Positions 49,801-61,946 of a stretch of DNA of 64,000 nucleotides are shown one piece after another (the stretch's first letter is position 1; each line of letters begins with the position of its first letter). The stretch spans positions 53,416,432-53,480,431 of the forward strand of contig JACSVZ010000002.1 in NCBI GenBank assembly GCA_014706295.1, given 5' to 3'. The notes under the pieces were generated by a model, which was given only the letters and a program-made list of their open reading frames with translations, ran no database searches and was not told where the DNA came from. This DNA comes from Lycocorax pyrrhopterus obiensis. Its lineage: Eukaryota; Chordata; Aves; Passeriformes; Paradisaeidae. The position numbers and the translations under genes are program-made.

Positions 49801-51559
49801 TGTATAGTAAGGCTTCAGTCCTCCCTGGAGACCTGTAGGGATGCCATAGGGGCAGTGCATCTGAGAAGAGATACCAACAGTCTCCCCACTTGCTATGTTT
49901 CACCAGTTCTCTCAGCCTCGGTGAAGTAGGTGAATAAAGAATGAAACATTCAGTGGTAAACTTTTAGGGTTGCAATGTTCCTGCAGGGGGCTCATAACAT
50001 GTTGCCTCCCATACCCAGCAGGAAGTTATTTCTAATTGTTAGGAGTTTATTCCAATATGTGAGAGTAAATGCTGACCTTGATGACCTGGTAGATGAATGC
50101 CATTGGAGGAGTAAGGAGCTGAAATAGTGCTTAATACTTAAGAGGTAGATTTTTGTTTAAATGTCAGTGCAAAACCGTTCCCTTTTTTCCCCCTCCTTTT
50201 CTTTCTACTTCACTGGAAATTGCTAAAGAGCTAAGAGGTATGCATCTTTAAATATGGATGAAACACAAGTGAAAACAATTGCAAAATTTAGTCCAGGATC
50301 TAGTTGCCCACATGCCTTATGAAATTCAGTAAACCTAGAAACTTGTCTCCTGAAGCTTTAAGTGTAACTCTTGCCATAGTACAGTTTGTGGGTCTGCAGA
50401 ATAATAAACTCAGAGATAACAAGATACCCTTATCCCAGCTTTGAACAGCAGTAGGAAATGCTGACAGTGTGCACCAGTGCCTTGTGCTGATCCAGACTTC
50501 TTAAATTTCTAGCTTCACTCACATTCAGCCTTCCAAAGGGGATCACTGTAAAGCCACATTGTTGAGATTTACCTTGTGTACTCTGCTTAAAACTGAGAAT
50601 CAGACTTATACACAGCCTACTGAGATAACTCTAGTGGTCTGAGAAGGCAAAAATATACAAGAAATTCAGTGTTAAGTCTCAAACTCTGTCTTTAAACCTG
50701 TCCTTCAGATCCCATGATTTCTGCTTCTGGTAGGTGACATCTGTAGTGATTTTGAGGATCCCTGATAATGTGTGAGCTGTTTGTTAGCTCTTTTCACCCA
50801 CGGTGAGGTTTCACATATCCTTGCTGAAGGATATGTGGTAATCTCTTCTGTAAAAAACTTAATGGCAAAGATTCAGGGCAATAATCATATATGCATCAGA
50901 GGTTTTTTATTAATTTTGATTTCATTTTCTTTGAAGAGTGAGGAAGTAGAATGACTAATTTGGCTCTCTAGTACTTGCTAATATTTAATCTTAAGGACTG
51001 GGTTTTGGGTGGGGATTTTTGTCAAAATCACTAGAATAAAATTGCTATTGAAAAACTATTTAATCAGAATACTGACCCATTATTTTTTTCTTTTGTAGCA
51101 AGGTTGTATCTTAGCAGTTTAAGTGAAATAACAGTGTAGGCACGATGTAATAATTTCTCATATAGAAGGCTTTGGAAACAATTTACGTTCAAGGTTACTG
51201 TGCTGCTTTAAACTGTGTAGTATCTGCTTTGTGTATTCAAACCAGGAAGTGTGACTTTCCCTCTCTCCGTCTCTCCAGTGTAACAGGGGTAGATATTCAG
51301 TTGTGGTGTACGTGGTTGTGAGGGATGGGTTGATCTGGATAGGCCTGGGCCATTTCTGAAGATTGACTGAAAATCTGTCACAGTCTGCCTTTGAGTGTTT
51401 TGTGTCATCTTCACTAAGTAGATCATGAATCCGCAGGCTACGCAGCTCAGCACTGAGAAAGCCCTGGTATTCCAACCGTCTGTGTATGTCCACCTATGTA
51501 GAATGTTCCCACTGTGCTGTGCTTTTACGTCCCTTCCACAGCCTAAACCATCTCAGTTA
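43833..51559. other. Long non-coding stretch
   Basis: About 7.7 kb with no recognisable exon, RNA gene or repeat. Two longer minus frames, 47879-48313 (144 codons) and 49397-49903 (168 codons), are open. The second is the longest frame outside repeats apart from one at 18.7 kb; its residues show no family motif, and I could not identify matching flanking exons. I do not annotate either as a gene. Confidence 0.45.
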
Positions 51560-51895
51560 TTGGCATCTTTGCTCTGGTGGCCATTCCATAGCCTAACGTA
51601 TCCCAGTGTTAGAAAACTCCTCCATAACTTTGATCTCGTGGTTTTTTTGCAACATTTGTCTTTCATGATAAGGCACCGTGCCCTCTGCTGTCTCCTCTCA
51701 GCTCAGCATTCGCATCCTGCAGATAGCCGTGCTCTCTCCCCTTGTGCCTCCGTGCTCAGAGCTCAATCAGAATGTGCTATTAGCAACTGGGCTCTCTTTC
51801 CACACTAGTTTTCCTGCCCTTCTCAGAATTCATTCCAGTTATCTTTCAGGTAACAGCATGCCCAGAAATTAAGGCTACATTCCAGTGTCTGAAAC
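51560..51895 (-). mobile_element. Old CR1/L3-like LINE relic (minus strand)
   Basis: Diverged but ordered similarity to the reverse-oriented ORF2 C-terminus and 3' region of old CR1-type LINEs: AGTGTTAGAAAACTCCTCC ('gttagaaagttcttcc'), TTGCAACATTTG, GCACCGTGCCC near 51672, then CTTCTCAGAATTCATTCCAGTTATCTTTC ('cttctctgaactctttccagtt'), ATGCCCAGAAATTAAGGCTACATTCCAGTGT ('gtgcccagaactgaacacagtactccaggtgt'). The plus frame 51425-51808 overlaps it and is antisense noise. Confidence 0.5.
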
Positions 51896-52729
51896 AAAGC
51901 TCTTGGTGACTCAAGCCAAAACATCTTTGGTCTGTTTCGCTACTGTATTACTCTTTGCTGCGTGTCCAATTTGCTACATACTACTACTGTTAAATCTCTG
52001 TTGACATTACCGCTTTCCAGGTTTCTCCCTCCCATTGTGTGACTATTTCCCATCTGGGCTTTTCTCACGTGGGAAATATTCACACAAATTCAAGATTTCA
52101 GCAGAGCTTCCCAGCTGCATTAGGCATTTCACCAATAAATCACTGTTTCCTGTGGCAGAAGAGAAAACTGATTGGAACGGCCTTTCGAATCCCAGATGCA
52201 GTGATACTCACCCTTCCCTATTCCCTTACTCCCAAATCCTGTGTAATATCACAAGCAAAATTTTAAACAGAGAGTTGAATCCGGCAGGATTTCGGGGAGG
52301 ATTCAAAGTTGCAATGCGAACAGTTGGCAAGGATCCACATGCTACCTCTGAAAGACATTAAAAAACTGACTGGAGAAAAAGCTGAGTTTATTTTTGCTGT
52401 GTTAACCAAGGTTATGACCTAGTGTGCAGCCATCAGGATTATTTCCCAGTTCCTTAAGTTTTGGCTAGGTTGATTGTGTACTTTAGTGTTGTTAAGATGA
52501 GGTAGAGTTGATTTAGACACCTGGCCACCCTGCAGGGTAAATACAGACAATATGGGGTGTTCAGAAGGCACAGCCTGACAGCCTCTTCCTGGTGTCGTGC
52601 AAGGCCAGGACCCTTCAGAAAACAAAGCAGTTCCCATAGGAACATTGTCAGTGTGACTTCAGCCCTGAGGATGATGAAGAGATAATATTTCATCTAGAGT
52701 TCTTCTGTGTCACCAGTGAGGATGTAAAA
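51896..52729. other. Unique non-coding stretch
   Basis: Lies between two old CR1-like relics. No feature recognised; frames are at most 108 codons. Confidence 0.4.
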
Positions 52730-53430
52730 ATGGCTAAGGTGGTTCAGACCCTGGACCACCTAGTCCAGGGCTCTGTTCCCAGTAGCGTCTCTAGGAAGGC
52801 AAGGATGAGAACAGGACAAGAATATGTGATAATTCCGTCTTTCAGCCTACAAATATTTTCAGCTCAGGGGATTTCCTGGCCCTGGTGAAGTTTGTCTGTT
52901 TTGTTACCCAGAGGATTTCTATTTCAAGCACTTGTCCAGTCTCCCCTCAAGCCTATGTAAACTTTTTACATTCATGTAGTTCTTTGGTAAAAGCTCTACA
53001 GGCTCTCTAATTGATGACTAAAGAAAACACTTCTCCATATGGCAAACCCAGCTCCATTTACCTTCATCTGGTGGCTCTGGTTCTTTTACTGGAAAAGGGA
53101 GTGAGCAGTCATTCACAATCCAGCCACTCCTTGCTGCTCTGGATTTTGTAGACCTTTATTGTGTCCCCACCAAGTCCAGGCAGAAGAGTCCAAGACCACT
53201 CAGTGATTCGTCACATGAAAGCCGTTTCATACCTTTGATCATTCCTGTTTTCTTTCTTTGAGTCCCTCTTCCAGGGCTCTCAGGTTGGGTACAGTACTGA
53301 AGGGAGGAAATGGAGGAGTAGTACAGTGGCACAACGATTTTCCATGTTTCTCTTTTTATTAATTTTCCAGCTTCTCACTGACTTGAGTTGCCTTTGGATT
53401 GAGCCAAAAGTCTCTGCACGTTGATAACAT
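52730..53430 (-). mobile_element. Old CR1-family LINE relic, about 700 bp (minus strand)
   Basis: From left to right the plus strand follows the reverse complement of a sauropsid CR1: CCCTGGACCACCTAGTCCAGGGCTCTGTTCCC (3' region), AGGCAAGGATGAGAACAGGACAAG, CAGGGGATTTCCTGG, GAGGATTTCTATTTCAAGCACTTGTCCAGTC, CAAGCCTATGTAAAC, TTGTAGACCTTTATTGTGTCCCCACCAAG, AGAAGAGTCCAAGACCACTCAGTGATTCGTCACATGAAAGCCGTTTCATACCTTTGATCATTCCTG, and GGGTACAGTACTGAAGG with ACAGTGGCACAACGATTTTCC. That is one nearly continuous old insertion covering the 3' region and the C-terminal half of ORF2. No open frame survives. Confidence 0.75.
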
Positions 53431-55959
53431 GCAACAGCCTGTGTTGCTGGAGAAAAAAGACTTTACTGTCTGGTCACTGCTAGAATTAAGTTTCTTAGCA
53501 ATAGATCAGATCTAAGATGAAAGATTACTAACACAATTCAGGGCAGTTCCTGGATTTCTTAGCTCAGGTAAAGCTGTAGATTAAGCAGTGCCAAGGTTTG
53601 AGCCTTGGAGCTCAGTCATTGGCACCTTCGTTAGTGTGCTCCTGGCTGCGGTTTTGTCCTGCACCAACCTGCCCTCTCCCAAACAACTTCCAAGCATGCT
53701 GCAAGAATTTGCCTGGACCAGGGATGGTTCCCAAAGCAGTCTGGCTGCAACTCGGATGCTGTTAGTTCCTTTAACTGTGATTTAGAGGATGAGAGAGACT
53801 GATAATATAAATATGGCCAAATTTGCCAGCTGGACTCAGAGACAGGGAATGCGTCTTGGATATATCCCAAAGCTTCCTTGTGGGGTTGGAATGATGATGT
53901 TCACAGAAGCAAGGGCAGGATCTAGAACAGGCATGGAAATGGTTTGGCCTGATTGTGGAATACTGAGAAATTAATACCAACATTGGTTATGATTTTTGTA
54001 TTTATGAATTTCTGTCTCCAGGACTTTCCACCTGCCCACTTTTCTCAAGCATCCAAAATTGGGGATGATCAAATTATTCTAGATAAGAAGATTCATAAAT
54101 TTATTTTGCTGCAGGGCATGAAAGAATCCATGCTGAGGGGAAATGTTGATTTAATTGATTTGGTTGCAAAGCCGGTTCAAGGAAATCCAACTATAACTTG
54201 CAAGGAAAGCAGTCCTAAGTCTTGGTTGCTTTTGACTATGATGAAAGGCTATTCATATATTTTACAAAGGTAAACATAGCTTGGGTGTAGAAAGGTGCAG
54301 ACCTTCGCCATTTGCCTCAGTGGTATGTTATCCCAAAGCATTTCTACTGCTTTAGGTGTCGCCACTGCCATACTCAGTTTCCTGATCTATCCTAATGCAT
54401 CTCTTTTCTTTCACTTGCAGGAGCACTGGCAGCATAAAAACAAATTTCCATTTAAATTTTTTTACCATCTGGGGTAACAAATAATACATAAGGTAACTGT
54501 AATGGAAAGTGATGAGGGACAGGAAGTTTCTCATTTATTGCAGTTAATTTACACTGTGTATCAAGAGCATTTACATATAGTTAATGCACCATTGCCAGTG
54601 GTTCCACTGTTGTTTGTGCAAGTCTTTTACACAGCAACAGAGAGGAGAGAACATTTGAACAGATAGAAGAAATTAGGCACAGGCAGCAGAGATTCACATC
54701 TAATAAGCAAAGCTTCAAGTGCTCACAGAGACCAATATAAGTAGAAGAAGATTGCACTGGATATTTTAAGTTGCTTTTATGAAAACGGGTGAAATAATGA
54801 CCATACTAATTTATTGATACTGCTTTAGTAAGGAGAGGCAAACATTCCCTGTGAGTGATTTGCATTAGTCATCAGCTACGTATTTTGTGGCTATGAGGTA
54901 CAAAGAAGCTAAAAGAATGTCAAAGACCTAAAATCAAAATTCAGCAGTTGAGAAATGCCAAAATTAAGATTATTGATTGGAAATGTAGTTAAAATGAAAC
55001 AAGTTGGAATTTATGGGAGCAATGTACACAATAAGAAATAGATGTTCCATCCACTTGTAAAGTGGTGGTTGCAATTCTACAGCTTGAAAATGTTAGTCAT
55101 ATAATACACAAACTCTAATTCTGAGTCTTAAAAGCTAGTTCTTTTATGTTACTATTTTAATGATTAAATATGGAGCCTATTGAATAAGAGGAACCTCCTC
55201 TCTCCTTATGTTTACTCTACTTGAAACAAGTGCTGCAAAATTTTCTGTTACCTTTAGACTCTAGACTCTTGCCAAAATTCCAGAAGCTCTCAGATCGTAA
55301 TATCCTTTTGGTCCTCCCTTTCCAAGGAACTGGAGTTCTCCTCCTCATCTGTTTCACTCATTCCCAGCAAACTGGAGGTTATATCTGTATTCCCCAGACA
55401 CATATTTGGCTGCACAGATGGACAATTCCTGGAGACCCTTTTACAAATTACAGAGCATCTTGGCTGACTACAACTGGTCACGCTGTGATTTTCCTGATCC
55501 ATCCTGTCTTAGGGATTTTGTTTTCTATGCACTGCCTGCTGCCCTGAGCAGCACCTGTTTCCTGCTGATGTCTACCAAGTTGTTATAGATAGATGAACTC
55601 AGCAATCCCCAGTTCTCCTTTCCTTGTGCTTGCACTGTGTCCTCAATCCCTCTGGTAGCATATGTGTGTAGTGTCTGCTCTGAGGACTTCCCAGGACCAG
55701 AATGAAAATGAAGGCACAAAAGCATGTGAAAGAAGTTGATTTCTGGGGGGAAAAAATCCCCATATAGTAGTTTCATTCAGTGATGTGTGAAGCACTGTAT
55801 CCCATACTGGTGTATGCAAAAGCTTTCACCTACAGCAAGAGGGATTTGGAGCCTGCAAGGGTGTCAGCACCTCATGTAGGACTATATGGCAGGAGTGGGA
55901 ATGGAAAATGCACTAAGGAGGTAACAATGCAAACCCATATTCTTGTCTGTAAAGGAAAA
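53431..55959. other. Unique non-coding stretch
   Basis: About 2.5 kb without a recognisable gene. Frames of 106 (plus 53953-54273) and 108 codons (plus 55221-55547) have no family motif. Confidence 0.45.
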
Positions 55960-56060
55960 AGAAGATAGGGGAAAAAATGTCTTGGCTATTTAGTCTGGAG
56001 AAAAAGGAGAGATTACGGGCTGAAGAAACTTACTTGTAGGGATACTTGTTGACCTTGTGA
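55960..56060 (+). mobile_element. Possible short CR1-family relic (plus strand)
   Basis: TTGGCTATTTAGTCTGGAGAAAAAGGAGAGATTACGGGCTGAAG resembles the CR1 block 'tgggtttgtttagtctggagaaaagaagactgagggg'. Only about 45 bp is convincing and no following CR1 block could be aligned, so this may be chance. Confidence 0.3.
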
Positions 56061-58010
56061 AGACAAAAGCAGACTCATCTGCTGAAGCTTTGTCTCATTT
56101 TGGCTTTCAGTTCTATTGCTGTGAAAGTCAGTGCACTAAGGCACAGGAGATAAGTGGAGGGGAGCTACTCTCCTGTCCCTCACTGGAGAGCCAGGTCCAG
56201 CACAGGGACCACTGGTGACTGGCAGTGTGAAGCAGGCAGGTGGTGACGTATCCCCCAGTCAGGAGTTATGTGGAGTGCAACGACCTGCTCTGCTCGTATT
56301 GCCATAGCAGCACCTACATCATAAGGATGTGTCTGGTGCTTTCCCATCCATCTCTCGGATGATTTCCAGTGACGGGCTACCCTGACATGCTGCACTCAGC
56401 AACGTGCCTGAGCAGCTGAATGGTGGTTTAGTTTTGATTGTCATAGGAGTGGTGTTCTTTGTTCTTTCCTTTTCATTCTTTCTGCGAGCTCTGTGGAAGC
56501 CAAATGTGCTCAGAAAAGTAAAGTTATCTTCATTTGCAAGGAGTTTTTTAGCTGTAAGGTGCATCATACCCAGTTTTCTGCCTTTAGAAATGATACTTTA
56601 AGCCCTAAAAATTCATGTAATTAACTTTTTCTAAGGTATTACCTTTTTAAGTACTTTTTTTCTATCTTTTTTTTTTAATCCCCCAGGCCTTAAGTTCATG
56701 TTTTCAGACTTGTCTCTGCAGGCACAAAACCTACTTTTTCTCTTAATGAAAGCTGAGATTTTTCACAACTCCAGAAACCTGGAGCTCCGAGCAAAACAAA
56801 CAATAATTACAGCTATGAGACCTGGCAGTACAGAGAAGGTAAAGTCTTCAAAATGCCTTCTTGTCTCTACTAGCAAAACCTTTCTCTTACTGGATAAAAG
56901 TAGCCACTCTTCACCTAGATGATCATTTAAGTTACAGCAGGACAGCTGGAAGGGGCAGCTGAGATGTGGACAGTGGCACTGTTTCTGTGTTGGTGGCTAT
57001 TCTGCTTCCCTCTGACCATACACAATCCCAAAGGCACATATGGATACCTGTGCCTGGGCAAGGGCAAAGGAGGTGGAGAATTTTGAGAAGTTTTAGAAAA
57101 GAGAAATTCTGCTCTGTAAGAATTCATCCTGGTACTTTCTGAAATCTGATCTGTACTTTCATCTGCTTGAAACAGAATATTCATGCTCAGCAGATACCTT
57201 GAAATGTTTTAGAAAGAAAAGCATACATATCTTTCTCCGGTGGTTGCCTTTTCTGATTTTTGTACTGCAGATGTACTTACAAACTACAGTCCAGGTCCAA
57301 ACCACCTTTGGGCTAAATACTGGGCAGGCATATAACAAGATGCATACTCTGAGTACATGTCTGGGGGAAAAAAGGTAATTAACCAGTAAAGACAAAGCAT
57401 CAGTTTCCTTAGTCTTCTAGAAACCCTTACTTGTACTCTTATGAAGGTCACAGACTTTGTTATCCAGTTATGAATCTGTGACCTCCTCCAGCTGGCTGTT
57501 ATATATGAAGAAATCAGAAGGAAAAAAAAGGATCTTGTTTCAAAATCTAGGCTTGTTCTAATATAATCTGCATTCAGCCCCGAATACTTGAAGAATTTGT
57601 TTGCAAAGTTAGTTCTAAGCTTTCATTCATGTTCAGTGCAACAGTTCAGCAAAGGCTAGTCTTTTCAGAAACGTGATTACTGATAAAAACCTATAGCCTG
57701 CACTACAGCTGTTATTTGTGACTGACACAATTAGAGGCCTTTGTCTTTTGAAATAAACAGAGTAATAAATTTGTAAGAGCCTCAGTGTAGCCTCTGCAAA
57801 TTTCTCTAGGGTTATATTCCATGCCACAGAAAGAGTCTTTCGTTGTGTGTTTATGCAGAGCTTATGTCTGAGAAATTAATTGAATCACAGATGGTGACTG
57901 CAATTATCAATCAGTATCCTTTTTAACTCCTATAGTGCTACTAATGTTTCTGTTAGTGTAAGACATTTTTCTTTTAGTTTAAGAGGCCGCAAGTAAAGGG
58001 TTGTGAACAT
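56061..58010. other. Unique non-coding stretch
   Basis: No gene or dispersed repeat recognised. All frames are below 90 codons. Confidence 0.45.
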
Positions 58011-58132
58011 TAAAAATATGCATATATACACATATATACACAAACACACATATTTGTGTGTGTGTATGCACCTATGTATTAAATATATATTAAAATATAT
58101 ATTGATGTATTATATATAAAGGGTATATATAT
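58011..58132. repeat. AT/TG simple repeat with internal hairpin
   Basis: Alternating TA, CA and TG steps. The half TGCATATATACACA...ACAAACACACA can pair with TGTGTGTGTGTATGCA (58055-58070) across a short TATT loop, and the right half is nearly pure A/T (AAATATATATTAAAATATATATT). Low-complexity and prone to slippage and to Z-DNA or cruciform formation. Confidence 0.85.
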
Positions 58133-61100
58133 CTTCAAAGTTTTTCGGAGTTTTTCTTACAAAGCTTGAATAAATTGACAATCTTGGCTGGCTTTTCTGG
58201 AGTCTTCCCAAGCCCCATGCATGTGTGGAAAGTACCAGGATTGCCAGTCTAAAAATGTGAGTTAACCTCATCTTCCTGCATGTGCCCCTGTGTGCAGACA
58301 CCCCCCGGCCCCTGCACCACGCTCCCTTCTGTAGCTGCAGTCCCTGTAGAGCGGGTGGTGTCCCTGCTCCAGTGTCAAGCCCTCGGCACACATTCCTCTG
58401 GAGACACTGAGTTCCAAACCTTTTTTAGAAAGACCCAGCTTGTAATTCCTCCAGCTGTAAATACACAATAGATGGATACCAGGCACCTGTTGCCTAATTC
58501 CTTGCCAAGCGTTTCAATTTTAAATTGCACCAGATACTTGTTCAGGGGAATCTTTGTAACTTACTAGCTGTAGAATGTGTGGGAAAGTACCAGCCATGTA
58601 TGGGAATGGCAGAAAACTGTCTTTTGAGGTATCAGAGAAAAACAATGGCCATGCACTTACAGCATAAATATGAAGCAACATCTGGTCTTAATTACTGTTG
58701 AGGAACGTACGTATATCATGCATGGAAATGATATCTATCAGAGGAAATTCCTCTCAGTTATATACCAATGTAATTCAACTGAATCCAAGTGATTTACTCC
58801 AGAGTCACCTTGCTGTAAATGAAAGTGGAGCTTGGTCCACCAGCTCACTGCAATGATCCTGTGTAAGGAAGGACATATGATGAAAATATGCGGCATACAC
58901 TTGAATTGTTCTTTGCTGAGCTTATACTGCAGCAGAAAAATACACATGAGAGAGGGACAAGCACGTCAGGGGCCTACTTCAATAATATTTAACTGTCTGA
59001 AATGATCACTTTAACTCTTAGGAAGAGTTATTAATATTTATTATTTGCATTTTAGTTGTGACTGTAGGTCTCAACTGAGAAAGATAATTATGAGATGTAA
59101 ATCCCTGTGTTCCTGCAATATCCATCAGAGGATCCTTACAGCAATGACTGACGTTTTAAAAGCTCTATGGATGGTCAGTATTCCAAGGAAAAATCATTCA
59201 AGATGGCAATCAGAGGGAGCTGCAGCTTGCGTTACACAAGGCTTTTCAAAGACATCCTGCAGAAATTCTTGGTATCAGACCCTGTACTTCCAAAATGACA
59301 ATCCTCTTAAATTCACATCTATTTCACCTTCTCTTGTTTAATTGTTCTACTTTTATACACTGCCAAAAACAAGGCCATGTCCTTGTATCCTGTAGGGAAG
59401 AAAAGCATGGATTCATATGCTATACATTTCATATACAATAATGCAAATATTTGCATAGTTTTTTAAATTAACTAATTTGACAAACTCAGTCTGCAGTCGA
59501 ACCTCTGTAATATTCCTCACAAATGCATGGATTTTTCCACTGCTGCATTGCTGCAATCTGTACACATACCAAAAGCTTGTAAGACTGATTCTTCTACCAG
59601 TGTAGCTCACTGTCATACACAAGATTACACCATTTATCCTTTTCCTGTTGTTTTTTCCTCGCGATTCTGTCTATTGCAGAACATAACTGCTGTTAAATCC
59701 CTCTGTTATGCTCCGAAAGTGTATTTCTAACTATATGCCTAAATCAACTTATTTTCATCTTCTTAAAAACAATCTTTATAATCATTCAATGGTCTGCATA
59801 CTTCTAAGCTGTGTTAAATTGGCATATAGGTCACCTGCAGGCAATGCCAGCTTTGATTAGTCACTATGGAATCTCAAACAGATTCTGCTTTCGCTGATCC
59901 CTGGGTAAGTTTGCATTTCACACTTTGCATATTATTCATAAATCCTTTTGCTAAATGTAAAATATTTCTGACAACAGAGTGTGTTGCTGTACTGCCTTAG
60001 GTACAAACCACTTGCAAACCCCCTGATTTGAAAGATGAATGCTGTATAGTCCTCATCAGAACAAATAAAACAAGTAGAGCAGAGGCTTGAGGGTGAGTCC
60101 CCCTGCTTCTCAGAGATGCGACACAACTTCTCCACTGTTCTTCAGATTTGACAGAGTAATATTTTTCTTTCAAATTGGTAGGATGAAGCTGGGCAGGAAA
60201 AGGTTTACAGACTACTCTTATTTTAACATTGTAGCTAGTATGACATAGTGGAATGATTTCAGTATTTAATTTCTCAGTGCTTTTCACCCCAGAGATCAGT
60301 CTCAGTACATCCTGCCTATTGCTCTACTAACTAGCAGCCAAGCACATTTTTGGTTCCTCTTCCAATAAGCAATACTGAAAGCATGTTACCTAATTTCTGT
60401 GTCTTTGCCTAGGGAGACTTGAGAAACTGGCATGATCTTTACCATGCTGTCTACCAAACATGAAGGTTCTTGAATCTGACCAGGGATCCATCCCCCATTC
60501 TTCATCATGGTGCTAGAAGTTGTTCTTTTTGTGCTTCTAATTAAATTCATGCAGCTCAAAGAAGCCAAGCATACAAATTATATCCAAATAGACCTTCTTA
60601 TGAAGAAAGCCTTGTGTGTGACTTCTTTCCAGCAAAGCACTCCACAGCAAGAGTAGTGGAAGGGTTCTCATGCATTTTTGATGGAGGCCTGTGAAACAGC
60701 TTTGAGCTTTTTTCTGTTTGCTCCTGAGCAGACATTCCCATCCCCTCTAGTGCTTTGTTTAGCAGAAATGAGGCAGAATGGGATGTCCTAGTAAGAATAA
60801 GTTCCTTTTGAATTTTGCATGGATTATTTTCCTCCCACAGGGATTGCTCACTGTGTGCTGCATCTCACTACAAATCAACCTTTTTCTGCAGTGATGTCTG
60901 AGACCTACATCTTACTGCAAAGGAGGGACTGTAAAAAGCAAAATCTTGTAAATTGTGTGGGTTTGGACCTCTATCAGATAAGATGAGCTTATGACACAAG
61001 ATTGCTTTGTCCCTGAGGACATTTTTGTCTATCATCGGATTATCTGGGAAACAGGACCAGTACTCCAGAAGTCCCTTCAGAAGATCCATGTTTCACTTAC

Positions 61101-61900
61101 AGGGTCTGTTGCAAATACTTTGAGATTAATGACACTTTGAAAACTGTGGGTAGCTAGAATCTTCTGAAATTTACATATTAAATTCATGCCTTGGACCTTG
61201 TTCCTTTCCTGTGGCCACAGAGAATAGGGAAGGTTGACTGTGGAGTATGTTATGAAGAAAATAAATTTGGGAATTCCCCTTCTTAGGCACCATGGTTGGG
61301 CAACTGCTGCTCTGGACGTCTTAAAAATGGACACTTGTTCCTCAGACTGGAATATTTGTCAGTCAGAGGGGTTTATGGTGGCTTTGTCAGTTTTTACAAC
61401 CAAGTCTAATTATAACTTGTGATGTTAGGAAAGTGATCTATACTATGTCCTTTGTATTCTGCTGACTTCTGTACCTAAGCTGCACTGTATTCTAAAAATC
61501 AGTTTGTAAAGTTCAGAGAATCAATAAAAAGAATATGTTAATTAAAAGAAAATGTATACAGCTGTTTTATTTAAGGTATAAAACATTACCTGGTAACTGA
61601 TTTCTATTATTGCAAAAGAACTATTAATGGGTTTACTGCACTTAGCATATGTTTAATGTCTTAATTCTGTTTTCACTTATGGCCCATTTCAATTCCTAAC
61701 CTGTGATTTTCCCCTAAATATGGTCTGCCTTATGGAAAAATTAGGACCTTTACTGTGGAAACTATGAGTGTTTTGTTCCAGTAATGAAGAGTCCCTTGTT
61801 TCCTGTCCCACAGAATTCCTGGTGTATAGCTGTCTGGAGTCTTTGCCTCCTATAGCGGGAATTGAAGGGAAGCTCTAATAATTTATTTAGACAAATCTCT
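58133..61900. other. Unique AT-rich non-coding stretch
   Basis: About 3.8 kb with no gene, RNA gene or dispersed repeat recognised. All frames are at most 98 codons. Confidence 0.45.
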
Positions 61901-61946
61901 TTGGTTTTGGTTTGGGGGTTTTTGTTGGGGTTTTTTGGCTGGTTTT
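61901..61946. repeat. G/T-rich tract
   Basis: TTGGTTTTGGTTTGGGGGTTTTTGTTGGGGTTTTTTGG is almost entirely G and T on the plus strand, with clustered G-runs. Simple sequence; a weak G-quadruplex candidate at most. Confidence 0.75.
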
